56,478 nt of DNA from CAVQBP01 sp964448105 (GCA_964448105.1 CAYUVK010000020.1:1-56478), one strand, 5' to 3'. Counted from the first letter of the stretch, positions 9,234-18,862 are shown. Numbers and translations are program-made. Notes: generated by a model from the sequence alone, not told the origin.

Positions 9234-9674
9234 ATGATGAAAATAAGTTTTTTTTGCTCTATTATTTTGATGTCTTACATTTTAACCTCCTGTCAAAATA
9301 AAAAAGAAGAAAATATGAATAACAAAGTCGATAATACTGGTAGTAATAGTGGGCGAGTTAATATCTTCTGGAATTCTAATAAGGATTATACTTACGAACA
9401 AAAAGACCAATTTAAAAAAGACAATGAGACAGCAAAAGAAAAGTTAAATAATAAAATTGATGAGCTTCAAAGAATAGCCGGAAATACCAGAGGAAATGCA
9501 AGCATAAAGTGCGACAAAAGTGTTAAGGACTTAAAAGAAGAAAGAGAATATTTAAATAAAAAAATGAGCGACTTTAATGAAGTAACTCAAGATAACCGGA
9601 ATGACTTTAAATCAGGAATTAATTCCGTTTGGGATGAAATTGATGACACTTGGGAAAGTACAAATACTGATTAA
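9234..9674 (+). CDS. Small lipoprotein with coiled-coil tail
   Basis: 146 residues. A short signal sequence ends in the lipobox LTSC, so the mature protein is lipid-anchored at the cysteine near residue 20. The rest is highly charged and helical: lysine/glutamate-rich heptads run from about residue 45 to 140 (KDQFKKDNETAKEKLNNK, then LKEEREYLNKKMSDFNE), followed by GINSVWDEIDDTWEST. The pattern is similar to small coiled-coil stress proteins of the sll1863 type, but I cannot assign a family. It follows the lmo0937-type gene in the same direction and ends just before a strong AT-rich hairpin. Confidence 0.65.
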   Translation: MMKISFFCSIILMSYILTSCQNKKEENMNNKVDNTGSNSGRVNIFWNSNKDYTYEQKDQFKKDNETAKEKLNNKIDELQRIAGNTRGNASIKCDKSVKDLKEEREYLNKKMSDFNEVTQDNRNDFKSGINSVWDEIDDTWESTNTD

Positions 9675-9694
9675 AATCAATTAAAATATTCATT

Positions 9695-9718
9695 CTTTTC
9701 AAAAAGTATTTTGAAAAG
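9695..9718. terminator. AT-rich hairpin between converging genes
   Basis: A perfect 10-bp inverted repeat CTTTTCAAAA / TTTTGAAAAG with a 4-base loop lies between the ends of the lipoprotein gene and the MgtC/DUF4010 gene. Its position suits a bidirectional transcription stop, although the stem is AT-rich and lacks a GC core. Confidence 0.4.
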
Positions 9719-9726
9719 TAAATCTT

Positions 9727-11055
9727 TTAAACTAATACTAGCGCTAGCAAATAAACGGCAGCAGCCAAAGATATTATTCCCAATCCTTTAATAACCTGAC
9801 TGCTTAATTCTTTTGTCCCCCAAATTAAGGATATGCCAGCTTTTACAATCGAATTAGAAATTATTACAATAATTATTGCAATTGTTATTACATCTGTTAT
9901 TAGCATATGATTGGTTAACTGAATTAAAGAAACAATGATAGCATCAACACTAGTTAATCCTCCCAAAGCGCTTGCAGCATAAATCCCAGTATTTCCCAAA
10001 TAAATCTGGGCAGCTTTTGAAAGAAAAATCATAACAGCAAATATTAATCCGAACAGCAATGCCGATTTAAGTTCAAAAGGATTTTTTAATTCAATAATTT
10101 CAGTTGGTTTATTATTACTTATATTTTTCATCATAAAATAACTGACTGCAAAACCAACTATTGTTAATATAAATAAAGGAAGCCAAATATTTTTAATCAG
10201 CGGAGCATTTAATACTAAAATTATTATAAAGATTCTCGGAAACATTACTGTTGAAGCTAAAATTATTCCTAATGCAGAGCTTTTGGAAATTGCATTGTTT
10301 TCTTTACTCTTTTTCGATAAAGAAAAGGAAACTGCCGTGCTTGAGACCAAACCACCCATAAGACCTGTGATCGAAATGCCTTTTCCCTCACCAAAAATTT
10401 TAATCAATATATAGCCGATAAAACTTATACCTGCAATTAAAATTACCATCAGCCATATCATCCGGGGATTAAGAATATCGAGAGGTCCGATGGTTTTATT
10501 CGGCAGCAAAGGGAGTATAATTACTGTGATTATAGCAAGTTTAATCGTTGCATAAAGATCTTCTTCACTTATCTTTCCAACAAAGCGATGCAGCTGTATT
10601 TTCAGTGTTAAAAATGCTGCAACAACAACAGCAATAATTGCGGAAAGGACAATAAAATTCCAATAAACAAGTGAACCCAAAATAAATACAAGAAGAGTCG
10701 ATATTTCCGATGTTCCTCCCTGGCGACCAAGCTTTGCAGAAAAAACATGAGCTGTAGTTATAAGGGATGCATAACCAATAAAAATTGCGAAATAAATCCA
10801 GAAAGAAGTTATTGAAGAAATTAAAGCAGCAACAAAACCTAAAATAGAAATCAAAGGGAACGTTCTGACACCGGCAAAAGTTTTTTCATTCGCAGGCCGC
10901 GAATGTTCCCTTTCCATCCCGATTAATGCTCCGATTAAAATTACGATAACTAATTTCTGGACAAGGATAAATAAATCCTCTTCACCAAAATTTGTTTTTG
11001 CAGAAGCTAAATAATCAGGTAAAAGTTTAATAGTATCCTGAATTTCAGACGGCAT
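9727..11055 (-). CDS. MgtC/SapB family protein with DUF4010 domain
   Basis: 442 residues, almost all membrane helices. The N-terminal third carries the MgtC/SapB signature: LIGALIGMEREHSRPA followed by FAGVRTFPLISILG. The remainder matches the DUF4010 architecture, with GGLVSSTAVSFSLSKKSK near residue 235 and ALGGLTSVDAIIVSLIQL near residue 365. Function of this two-domain type is unknown; MgtC itself modulates magnesium homeostasis and membrane ATPase activity, but the DUF4010 group is distinct. It is monocistronic and converges on the lipoprotein gene. Confidence 0.88.
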   Translation of the reverse strand: MPSEIQDTIKLLPDYLASAKTNFGEEDLFILVQKLVIVILIGALIGMEREHSRPANEKTFAGVRTFPLISILGFVAALISSITSFWIYFAIFIGYASLITTAHVFSAKLGRQGGTSEISTLLVFILGSLVYWNFIVLSAIIAVVVAAFLTLKIQLHRFVGKISEEDLYATIKLAIITVIILPLLPNKTIGPLDILNPRMIWLMVILIAGISFIGYILIKIFGEGKGISITGLMGGLVSSTAVSFSLSKKSKENNAISKSSALGIILASTVMFPRIFIIILVLNAPLIKNIWLPLFILTIVGFAVSYFMMKNISNNKPTEIIELKNPFELKSALLFGLIFAVMIFLSKAAQIYLGNTGIYAASALGGLTSVDAIIVSLIQLTNHMLITDVITIAIIIVIISNSIVKAGISLIWGTKELSSQVIKGLGIISLAAAVYLLALVLV

Positions 11056-11104
11056 AATTCCTATTTATAAATTAAGTAATAATTTAACAGGTTAAAAAAT
11101 GTTT

Positions 11105-12469
11105 TTATTTTACATATACCGTTTTAATATTTACAAATTCTTTAATTCCAAAGGGAGAAAGCTCTCTGCCGTAACCGGATTCCCTAATTCCGCCAAATGG
11201 AAGCCTTGGATCAGATTTTACGAATGAATTAACAAAACAATTCCCTGCTTGAAGTTTTTTTTCTGCAATTATATTTCCTCTTTCTAAGCTGGAGGTAAAA
11301 ACAGCAGCACCCAATCCAAAATTTGTATCATTAGCAACTTTTATAGCTTCCTCTTCATTAGATACTTTTATTAATGCTGCAACCGGGCCAAAGATTTCTT
11401 CATCATAAGCTGGCATTCCTTTTTTAACATCAGCCAAAACTGTTGGAGGATAATATGCTCCTTTTCCTTCCGGAATTTTTCCTCCTAGTAAAAGCTTTGC
11501 ACCTTTCTTTATACTCCCCTCTACTTGTTTATGCAAATCATCACGGAGATTTGTACTTGCCTGCGGTCCCAAATCATTTTCCTTACTAAAAGGATCACCC
11601 ATTTTCTTTTCTTTCATAAGATCTACAAACATCTTTTCAAATTCTTTATAAATTTTCTCCACAATAATAAATCGTTTAGCGGCTATACAGCTTTGACCAC
11701 CATTAATTAACCGGGAATTAACACAAGTCTCTACAGAGTTTTTCAAATCCGCATCTTCAAGAACTACATACGGGTCGCTGCCTCCTAATTCCAATACTGT
11801 CTTTTTTAAAACAGAACCGGCAATTGAAGCTACAGACTTTCCAGCAGGAACACTCCCTGTTAAAGTTACAGCTTTAATATTTTGGTTTTTAATTACGGCA
11901 TCCATTTTTTTTGAAGATACTACAATTGTTCTAAATAAATTTTCAGGGAAGCCTGCTTCCTTAAAAACACTTTCAATACTTAAAGCACAGTCTGTTACAT
12001 TTGAAGCATGTTTTAATACACCCGCATTTCCTGCCATTAGATTCGGAGCAACAAACCTGAATACCTGCCAGAAAGGAAAGTTCCACGGCATAATGGCAAG
12101 CACTACTCCCAAAGGTTGATAGGCAACATAGCTTTTGGAAGCATCTGTTTTTATTTCCTCATTAGCAAGAAAATCTTCTGCGTTTTCCGCAAAATAATCA
12201 CAAACCCACGCGCATTTTTCAATTTCTGAAATTGATTGTGCAATAGGTTTCCCCATTTCAAGTGTCATAATCTTTGCAAATTCTTCTTTTCTTTTTAGGA
12301 GTATATCATGTGCATTTTTCATTTTCTCTGTTCTTTGAGAAAAATCGAAAGATTGCCACTGAAGAAAAGCCTTATTTGATTGTTCTAATATTTTTTCTAT
12401 TTCAACATTATTCATATCCGGATAATTTTTTATTTCTTCTCCTGTTGCAGGATTTGTTGACTTAGCCAT
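11105..12469 (-). CDS. NAD(P)-dependent succinate-semialdehyde dehydrogenase-type aldehyde dehydrogenase
   Basis: 454 residues, matching the short GabD1/Sad (YneI) branch of the aldehyde dehydrogenase superfamily. The catalytic glutamate is in LELGGSDPYVVLEDADL and the nucleophilic cysteine in NGGQSCIAAKRFI, both typical of that branch. The N-terminus ATNPATGE-like segment (STNPATGEEIKNYP), MPWNFPFWQ and the C-terminal PFGGIRESGYGREL complete the family pattern. Likely oxidises succinate semialdehyde or a related short aldehyde to the acid in the cytoplasm. Neighbours give no pathway context. Confidence 0.87.
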   Translation of the reverse strand: MAKSTNPATGEEIKNYPDMNNVEIEKILEQSNKAFLQWQSFDFSQRTEKMKNAHDILLKRKEEFAKIMTLEMGKPIAQSISEIEKCAWVCDYFAENAEDFLANEEIKTDASKSYVAYQPLGVVLAIMPWNFPFWQVFRFVAPNLMAGNAGVLKHASNVTDCALSIESVFKEAGFPENLFRTIVVSSKKMDAVIKNQNIKAVTLTGSVPAGKSVASIAGSVLKKTVLELGGSDPYVVLEDADLKNSVETCVNSRLINGGQSCIAAKRFIIVEKIYKEFEKMFVDLMKEKKMGDPFSKENDLGPQASTNLRDDLHKQVEGSIKKGAKLLLGGKIPEGKGAYYPPTVLADVKKGMPAYDEEIFGPVAALIKVSNEEEAIKVANDTNFGLGAAVFTSSLERGNIIAEKKLQAGNCFVNSFVKSDPRLPFGGIRESGYGRELSPFGIKEFVNIKTVYVK

Positions 12470-12557
12470 GGTTTTCTCATATTTATTATTATTAGAAAAT
12501 AAATAATGAATTTTATCTATTAGCTAAAACGATACCGTCACATCCGTAATATGAAAG

Positions 12558-12616
12558 GGTGAATGGCAGAATGATTGTATGTCTTTTCATTCATCCATTC
12601 ATCCATTCAACCATTT
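12558..12616. repeat. ATTCATCC short tandem repeat with imperfect hairpin
   Basis: Downstream of the phosphatase gene, bases 12588-12616 carry a tandem repeat of CATTCATC/CATTCAAC units. The segment GAATGGCAGAATGA just upstream is a 12-of-14 inverted match to TCATTCATCCATTC, so the region could fold and end transcription of the phosphatase gene, which runs leftward. Confidence 0.5.
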
Positions 12617-12648
12617 GGTAATTCATACAACTATTATGCTTTGGGTTA

Positions 12649-13881
12649 TTATTTTATTCTTTTAATAACTACTAATGTTTTATCATCGGAATATTTCCCA
12701 TTTTTAGAAAACTTAATAACATCATCAAGAATACTATATGTAATTTCTTTTGGAGAAAGATGTTTTATTTTTTTCAATTGATTTAATAAACGTTCTTCCC
12801 CGTACTCTTTAAATTCAGAGTTAGTTGATTCCGTTACACCGTCGGAATAAATTAATAAAACATCCCCCTTTTCAAAATTAATATTTTCAATTGTATACTT
12901 AGCATTTGGTGCAGGTCCTAAAACCGGACCTGTCGGACCTAATGAAATTGCTTTGTCAGAATCACTCTTTAAAAAGAATGGAGGATTGTGACCTGCATTT
13001 GCATATAAAAATAATCCGCCCTTATCTGCCGATAATTCACCGTAAAATAATGAAGCAAATTTATCATCGGAAAATATTTTATTTACCAGGTGGTTGGTCC
13101 TTTTAATTAAAGGCGAGATCTTAATTTCAAAAGTGGTTGCCATTCTTAAAGCGCCAGCAATATACATTGCTTCAGCAGCAGCACCCACACCTTTGCTGGC
13201 AGCATCACCAACAGTAACACCAAGCCTATCGCCTTCATCTCCAATTTCAAGATAATCAAAAAAATCACCGCCGACTATTTCGGCAGGATCAGTAACACCA
13301 AAAAGTTCATAATTATGAAACCTATATTCATGTTCAGGCAAAATGCTTTTCTGAATTTCCCTTCCTTTATCGAGATCAGCTTTAAAGACTTTTGCCCTCT
13401 CAGAATATTTCCTCTGTTTAATCTGAGATGTTAAGGCAGTAGCTATAATATTTAACGTTAACCGAAAGTCTTCATTGATATTTCCACTATTTAACGCAAG
13501 AAGATATTCATAATAAATTTTACCGTTTACTTTTATTTTATCGCCAACACCAGAAGAAGTAAATTTAAGTATGCCTTTCTGCTTTAATATTTCATTTGTT
13601 TCTACACCTACAACTGTTCGTTGTTTTGCGATTAAATCAAAGATAGGATAATCTTTTATTACAATAACAAAACGGGGGTCAATCATTTTGACTTTCCCGG
13701 TCTGGAACAGCAAATTATAAGTACCTTTTTCAGGATCAAGTTTCCAGACACGTCCCCCGTTTATATTAATATTTTCATTCTCAATTATTTGAGTAACTAC
13801 TGCAATAAGCATGTCTTTATTGGAAGCAAAATCTTGAGATGCTATAGTTTCAACGGTTTTGTATAATTTTCTCTGATCCAT
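12649..13881 (-). CDS. RsbU/SpoIIE-type PP2C phosphatase with N-terminal GAF-like domain
   Basis: 410 residues. Residues 1-170 resemble a GAF-type sensory domain without a clear ligand motif. Residues 185-410 are a PP2C/SpoIIE phosphatase: the linker DLDKGREIQKSILPE leads to metal-site aspartates in IVGGDFFDYLEI and VTVGDAASKGVGAAAEAM, then NAGHNPPFF, LIYSDGVTES and YSDDKTLVVI. Such proteins dephosphorylate anti-anti-sigma factors in partner-switching stress regulation or stand in signalling cascades. No anti-sigma or STAS gene lies nearby, so its partner must be elsewhere. Cytoplasmic, no membrane segment. Confidence 0.9.
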   Translation of the reverse strand: MDQRKLYKTVETIASQDFASNKDMLIAVVTQIIENENININGGRVWKLDPEKGTYNLLFQTGKVKMIDPRFVIVIKDYPIFDLIAKQRTVVGVETNEILKQKGILKFTSSGVGDKIKVNGKIYYEYLLALNSGNINEDFRLTLNIIATALTSQIKQRKYSERAKVFKADLDKGREIQKSILPEHEYRFHNYELFGVTDPAEIVGGDFFDYLEIGDEGDRLGVTVGDAASKGVGAAAEAMYIAGALRMATTFEIKISPLIKRTNHLVNKIFSDDKFASLFYGELSADKGGLFLYANAGHNPPFFLKSDSDKAISLGPTGPVLGPAPNAKYTIENINFEKGDVLLIYSDGVTESTNSEFKEYGEERLLNQLKKIKHLSPKEITYSILDDVIKFSKNGKYSDDKTLVVIKRIK

Positions 13882-13944
13882 GTTATACTAAATGAGATTA
13901 TTCTTAAAAAAGGTAAGTAAATATAACAAGTTTTTATTTAAGAG

Positions 13945-13995
13945 ATTAAAAATGAATGACCCGATTACAAAATTACCAGATTGCAAGATTGGAAC
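13945..13995. repeat. Degenerate GATTACAA/GATTGCAA repeat
   Basis: The gap between the phosphatase gene and the M64 peptidase gene contains a short-period degenerate repeat: CGATTACAAAATTACCAG then ATTGCAAGATTGG. It is one of several such low-complexity patches in gaps of this window and has no recognised function. Confidence 0.45.
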
Positions 13996-14000
13996 AAGAA

Positions 14001-15269
14001 TTACTTCGAATAGAAATCAATCATTTCCTGAATAGCTCTTTTGCAAACTACACAGAAATTATTTATAGAGATTGATCTCATTTCACAATCTTCCATCGGG
14101 CGGTAGATTCCTTTTTCAACATAACCGCCGCCTTCGAATGCTCCAACTATATTTTTATATTCCGATGTTGCAGGTGTAGGAATAGGAGTTGACTTATCAA
14201 TTAAGTCTTTCCATTTTGATTTAAAATCAACCAGGGTAGTAATATTTGGTTCGGTTGGTTCTACATTAAAATTATAAAAATTTTTATAAGGCGAGTTCTT
14301 TTCAGAATATTCATCTGCCAGATAAGCAAAACCATGCCCGAATTCATGCACAAAAATATATTCCGAATAAGGATTATTGCTTACGCAAACCGAATAATAA
14401 TTGTAAATTGCTCCGCCTCCGTATTCACTTGTATTAACTAAAATATAAATTTGATCATACGGAGCATTAGCAGCTACATCTCTTACTTTTTTATTATCGG
14501 TTGTCATTAAATAGCGCTGAAGATCAAAAGTATAAAATGAAGTATTTAAAAGAGTTTTTCTCCATATATGATCGGCAGGAACATCTGTTCCTTCCTCTTG
14601 CGATGGAGCTTCAATTCCCCAGATATTAAAGTTGTCTTTATTTTCTTTAAATGGAGATGAATTGAACAGATAACCCGAAACTTTTTTGCAATCTTCTTTA
14701 AATTTATCCATTTCATCCTTTGTGTAGCCTTCCGGGATAATTACTATATCAACTTTTTGCGAAGGATCTCCGGAATACTGTACTTTAAATGAATCATACT
14801 GGTTATCTCTTTCTGTTTTAATAAAATAGTTACTAGGATCAATTTTATATGTAAATTTTTTGATAAAATTATTTTCCCAATCCCGGCTAAAGAATTCAAC
14901 TGTTACACTTCTTTTCGGAAACGGCATTATAAAAGTTTCAGAAAAAGTTTTGGTTGTTTTCCTTGCTTCCTCTGTAGTCTGCCATTCGTGGAATAACGTT
15001 GAATATGTCCTGGAATAGATTTCCATTTTAGATGAGTCGTCAAAAACTTCGGCTTTATAACTTCCGTAATTAAATTTGTCAATCAGATTAACATGAGAGC
15101 CACCCCAATAAGGCTCTTCCTTTAATTCATCAATTGAATAATAATCATTTGCACTATCTCCAGTATGGTAATAATCTATTCGTAGGATTTTGTTTTGAAA
15201 ATAGTTGTCAAATTTTATTTGGGCAAAAAGCAACGAAGAAAAAAGCAGCAGGAGAGATACAGTCTTCAT
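14001..15269 (-). CDS. Secreted M64 (IgA peptidase-type) metallopeptidase
   Basis: 422 residues with a signal peptide (MKTVSLLLLFSSLLFAQ), so exported to the periplasm or beyond. The zinc motif HEFGHGFAYLADEY, with the HExxHxxxxxxDEY arrangement of family M64, lies near residue 310. Upstream blocks VDIVIIPEGYTKDEM and FNIWGIEAPSQEEGTD, with DHIWRKTLLNTSFYTF, also match the family. The first 150 residues form a separate N-terminal domain common in M64 proteins. The founding enzyme cleaves immunoglobulin A, but most members are environmental peptidases of unknown target. No type IX sorting tail is visible at the C-terminus, which ends MIDFYSK. Confidence 0.93.
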   Translation of the reverse strand: MKTVSLLLLFSSLLFAQIKFDNYFQNKILRIDYYHTGDSANDYYSIDELKEEPYWGGSHVNLIDKFNYGSYKAEVFDDSSKMEIYSRTYSTLFHEWQTTEEARKTTKTFSETFIMPFPKRSVTVEFFSRDWENNFIKKFTYKIDPSNYFIKTERDNQYDSFKVQYSGDPSQKVDIVIIPEGYTKDEMDKFKEDCKKVSGYLFNSSPFKENKDNFNIWGIEAPSQEEGTDVPADHIWRKTLLNTSFYTFDLQRYLMTTDNKKVRDVAANAPYDQIYILVNTSEYGGGAIYNYYSVCVSNNPYSEYIFVHEFGHGFAYLADEYSEKNSPYKNFYNFNVEPTEPNITTLVDFKSKWKDLIDKSTPIPTPATSEYKNIVGAFEGGGYVEKGIYRPMEDCEMRSISINNFCVVCKRAIQEMIDFYSK

Positions 15270-15345
15270 TAAATTCTATAATATTTTAAATTGTAAAATA
15301 GTTTATTAAATGAACAGTTAAAAAAGGATGAGCAGTTAAAAACCA

Positions 15346-15927
15346 TCACTTAATTTTTCTTGACCCCGGTTTTATCAATGGAATATTTTCTCGGCATAAG
15401 ATACAATCGTCAGGAGTAAATGTTTCAGCATTTATTTTTAAAGTTGTAAATAAAGGAGAATCAAATTTTGCTTTCCCCCCACTACGATCTACTATTGCTC
15501 CAACTCCAACAACATTTGCTTTATGATCCTTAACAATATTTATAACCTCATAAACAGACCCCCCTGTTGTTATTACATCTTCACATACAAGGATTTTCTC
15601 ATTTTCATTTAGACCAAAGCCTCTTCTTAAAGTCAAATTTTTATCTTCCCTTTCAGCAAAGATAAATCTTTTATTCAATTGACGTGCAACTTCATAACCG
15701 ACAATAATACCCCCCATTGCAGGAGCAACTACTGTTTCAAATTCAAAAGATTCAAACTGTTTGGCAATTAAATTGCAAATCTGCTTAGTATATTCCGGGT
15801 ATTGTAAAACTTTTGCACATTGAAAATATACATTACTATGCTTACCGGATGTAAGTAGAAAATGCCCTTCCAAAAGTGCTCCGGTTTCACGGAATATCCC
15901 TAATATTTCATTTTCACCTAAGGCCAT
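15346..15927 (-). CDS. pyrE: Orotate phosphoribosyltransferase
   Basis: 193 residues. The phosphoribosyl-diphosphate binding loop VLVCEDVITTGGSVYE is intact and the N-terminal FLLTSGKHSNVYFQCAKVL is the typical orotate-site segment. It makes orotidine 5'-phosphate from orotate and PRPP in pyrimidine synthesis. A good ribosome site (GGGAGG) precedes the ATG. The gene sits behind the pterin dehydratase gene in the same direction. A cysteine-rich C-terminal DDCILCRENIPL is a common feature of this PyrE subtype. Confidence 0.96.
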   Translation of the reverse strand: MALGENEILGIFRETGALLEGHFLLTSGKHSNVYFQCAKVLQYPEYTKQICNLIAKQFESFEFETVVAPAMGGIIVGYEVARQLNKRFIFAEREDKNLTLRRGFGLNENEKILVCEDVITTGGSVYEVINIVKDHKANVVGVGAIVDRSGGKAKFDSPLFTTLKINAETFTPDDCILCRENIPLIKPGSRKIK

Positions 15928-15955
15928 TAATAATCCCTCCCTGAAAAATTTGCTT

Positions 15956-16240
15956 TTATTTATTTAAATTTTCAATCTTTTCTGCAAGATTAAAATCCTT
16001 GCCTGTAACACCGCCTTCACTATGAGTAGTCAATGTAATTTTAACTTTGTTATATGAATGAATATTAATATCCGGATGGTGATCCATTTTTTCCGCTTCT
16101 TCCCCCAATTTATTAACAAAATTTAGAGCGGATTTAAAATCTTTTAATCCATATTCTTTTTCAATTTGATTATTTCGAAACTGCCAACCATTGAGTTTTT
16201 TCAACTTTTCATTTCTATCGGTTTCATTTAAAACAGCCAT
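15956..16240 (-). CDS. Pterin-4a-carbinolamine dehydratase
   Basis: 94 residues, usual size. The active-site block reads EKMDHHPDINIHSYNKV, with the two adjacent histidines that catalyse dehydration, followed by LTTHSEGGVTGKDFNLA, which is strongly conserved. It converts 4a-hydroxytetrahydropterin to quinonoid dihydropterin in recycling of tetrahydrobiopterin. A strong ribosome site (AGGAGGTAG) lies before the start. No aromatic hydroxylase gene is in the window. It precedes pyrE by 28 bases. Confidence 0.92.
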   Translation of the reverse strand: MAVLNETDRNEKLKKLNGWQFRNNQIEKEYGLKDFKSALNFVNKLGEEAEKMDHHPDINIHSYNKVKITLTTHSEGGVTGKDFNLAEKIENLNK

Positions 16241-16285
16241 AGCTACCTCCTAATAAAAATAATTAACAATTAAATTTAAAATAAA

Positions 16286-16317
16286 AAAAAGCGTCTTAAC
16301 AATTTAAGACGCTTTTT
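16286..16317 (-). terminator. Rho-independent terminator of clpC
   Basis: A 9-bp perfect stem GCGTCTTAA / TTAAGACGC with a 4-base loop is flanked by A-tract and T-tract, giving a T-run on both strands. It lies 37 bases past the clpC stop and is the most convincing intrinsic terminator in the window. Confidence 0.85.
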
Positions 16318-16354
16318 ATTAAGATTCTGTAATTTAAATTAAACCAGCAGTAAA

Positions 16355-18862
16355 TTACTTTGATTCTCCCGAATCGGTTTTTTCTTTTTCTTCATCTGGA
16401 ATCTTCACATCAAGATCTTCATCAATAAAAATCAATTCTTCGGAATTTTCGACATGTTTAGCAACTATTTTAGTACCTTCTTTAAAAGAACCTCTCAATA
16501 TTTCTTCTGCAAGAGGATCTTCAACATATTTTTGAATTGCTCTTCTTAATGGTCTTGCACCATACTTCTGATCAAATCCTTTTTCAACAAGAAAGTTTTT
16601 AGCAGATTGATCAAGTGCAATTTCCATTTTATTTTCATGTACATTTTTAACGAGATCTTTCGATTCAATATCGATTATCTTTAAGATATCTTCTTTTTCG
16701 AGGTTCCTAAATACAATCGTTTCATCTACTCTATTGAGAAATTCAGGATTAAATAATCGCCTCATTGCATCTTCAACAGTATTTTTGAGACTTGTATATC
16801 TATCTTCGGATTTCTCTTCTCCAAATCCGAAGGAACCAATATTCTTTATATCTCTTGCTCCAATATTGGAAGTCATTATTATAATTGAATTTCGAAAATC
16901 AACTTTTCTTCCAAAGCTGTCGGTTAAAACACCATCATCCAATACTTGAAGCAGAATACCGAAAATATCAGGATGTGCTTTTTCGATTTCGTCAAAAAGA
17001 ACAACAGAATATGGTCTTCTTCTTACTTTTTCAGTAAGCTGTCCGCCTTCTTCATAACCGACATATCCCGGAGGTGCTCCAACTAACCTGGAAAGAGAGA
17101 ATTTTTCCATGTATTCACTCATATCAATTCTGATAAGAGCATCTTCGGAATCGAATAAATATTTTGCTAATGCTTTACAAAGCTCGGTTTTTCCGACACC
17201 GGTCGGCCCTAAGAAAATAAAGCTGCCGATTGGCCTATTCGGATTTTTTAAACCGGCTCTTGTTCTTCTAATAGCTTTGGTTAATTTTTGAACAGCTTCA
17301 TTCTGACCCACAATATATTCTTCCAAAGATTCTGCCATCTTTAACAATTTTTCAGATTCTGTTTGTGCAACACGGTTAACCGGAATTCCGGTCATCATAG
17401 CAACAACAGTAGCAATATCTTCTTCACTCACGTCATGAATGATATCTCTTGTTTTTGCTTCCCATTCACGTTTAGCAATTTCAAGATCAGATTGAAGATT
17501 TCTTTCCTTATCTCTAAGCCTGGCAGCTTCTTCATAATCCTGTTTCTTAACAACAGAGGCTTTCTCCTGCCGCACTTTTTCAATATTTTCTTCGAGCTGA
17601 AGAATTTCTTTAGGAACTTCAAAATTTCCCATATGAACTCTCGAGCCTGCTTCGTCAATAACATCAATTGCTTTATCGGGAAGATGCCTATCCGTTATAT
17701 ATCTATTACTTAATTTTACTGCAGAATCAATTGCATCCTTTGAATATCTAACATGATGATGTTCTTCATACTTGAATTTAATATTTTCAAGTATCTGAAT
17801 TGTTTCATCATAACTTGGGGGTTCAATCATGACTTTTTGAAATCTTCTGTCTAGAGCACCATCGGTCTCAATATATTTTCTATATTCATCTAAAGTTGTA
17901 GCACCAATACACTGTATATCACCTCTGGCAAGTGCCGGTTTAAACATGTTGGATGCATCGAGTGAACCTGAAGCACCGCCTGCTCCTACAATTGTATGAA
18001 GTTCATCAATAAAGAGAATTACATCATTAGCTTTTTCAAGTTCATTCATCAAAGCTTTCATTCTCTCTTCGAATTGCCCTCTATACTTTGTTCCGGCAAC
18101 TAAACCTGCAAGATCGAGTGTTACTACACGTTTATCCTGTAAAATTCTAGGAACTTTCTTTTGAATAATTCTTAATGCTAAACCTTCGGCAATTGCAGTT
18201 TTACCGACACCAGGTTCTCCAATTAAAACAGGATTATTCTTTTTTCTCCTGCTTAACACCTGTGCAACTCTTTCAATTTCTTTTTCACGACCAACAACCG
18301 GGTCAAGTTTATCTTCACCTGCAAGTTTAGTCAAATCTCTTCCAAAATTATCTAATACCGGAGTTTTTGTTCTCTCAATTTTTTTATCAGGCGGTGGAAC
18401 AGCTCCGGAAGGATCTTTAGGGTTTTTACTGCTTAACATAGAATTTAATTCTGATCTGGCTGAATCATAAGTTACATTAAATTGATGCAGTATTTGTGTT
18501 GCAATATTATCCTCATCTCTTAATAAAGATAAAAGAAGATGTTCGGTTCCAATTACATCCGCTTTATATATTTTAGATTCAATTTGAGTGATCTTTAATA
18601 CTTTTTCTGCCTGTTTAGTAAGTGGGATATTCCCGATTGTTAAAGTACCGCCTGATGTTCGTACGGTATCTTCAACAGCTTTTTTCAATTTCATTAAATC
18701 ACAGTCCAAATTCCTTAAAATTCTAACCGCAACTCCCTGACCTTCCCTGATAATTCCTAAAAGAAGATGCTCCGTTCCAATATAATCATGCCCAAGTCGA
18801 AGAGCTTCTTCCCGGCTTAATCTGATAACGTCCTGAAGTCTGTCAGAGAAATTTCCATCCAT
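16355..18862 (-). CDS. clpC: ClpC-type AAA+ unfoldase of the Clp protease
   Basis: 835 residues, full length. The N-terminal Clp-N repeats (RDxIRLSREEALRLGHDYIGTEH-type) are followed by AAA-1 with Walker A GEPGVGKTAIAEG and Walker B LFIDELHT, a middle domain with the UVR signature QDYEEAARLRDKER, and AAA-2 with Walker A GPTGVGKTELCK and IVLFDEIEKAHPD. The IGF-type loop that docks on ClpP is present as the sequence GSFGFGEE region and the C-terminus is acidic (EEKEKTDSGESK). Feeds misfolded or tagged proteins to ClpP in the cytoplasm and is a common heat-stress gene. It diverges from floA and has no clpP or mcsB neighbour here. Confidence 0.96.
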   Translation of the reverse strand: MDGNFSDRLQDVIRLSREEALRLGHDYIGTEHLLLGIIREGQGVAVRILRNLDCDLMKLKKAVEDTVRTSGGTLTIGNIPLTKQAEKVLKITQIESKIYKADVIGTEHLLLSLLRDEDNIATQILHQFNVTYDSARSELNSMLSSKNPKDPSGAVPPPDKKIERTKTPVLDNFGRDLTKLAGEDKLDPVVGREKEIERVAQVLSRRKKNNPVLIGEPGVGKTAIAEGLALRIIQKKVPRILQDKRVVTLDLAGLVAGTKYRGQFEERMKALMNELEKANDVILFIDELHTIVGAGGASGSLDASNMFKPALARGDIQCIGATTLDEYRKYIETDGALDRRFQKVMIEPPSYDETIQILENIKFKYEEHHHVRYSKDAIDSAVKLSNRYITDRHLPDKAIDVIDEAGSRVHMGNFEVPKEILQLEENIEKVRQEKASVVKKQDYEEAARLRDKERNLQSDLEIAKREWEAKTRDIIHDVSEEDIATVVAMMTGIPVNRVAQTESEKLLKMAESLEEYIVGQNEAVQKLTKAIRRTRAGLKNPNRPIGSFIFLGPTGVGKTELCKALAKYLFDSEDALIRIDMSEYMEKFSLSRLVGAPPGYVGYEEGGQLTEKVRRRPYSVVLFDEIEKAHPDIFGILLQVLDDGVLTDSFGRKVDFRNSIIIMTSNIGARDIKNIGSFGFGEEKSEDRYTSLKNTVEDAMRRLFNPEFLNRVDETIVFRNLEKEDILKIIDIESKDLVKNVHENKMEIALDQSAKNFLVEKGFDQKYGARPLRRAIQKYVEDPLAEEILRGSFKEGTKIVAKHVENSEELIFIDEDLDVKIPDEEKEKTDSGESK

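Noticed and set aside
17363..17713. 116-residue + strand frame inside clpC
   Set aside because: It is antisense to the UVR and linker region of a full-length ClpC with conserved motifs.
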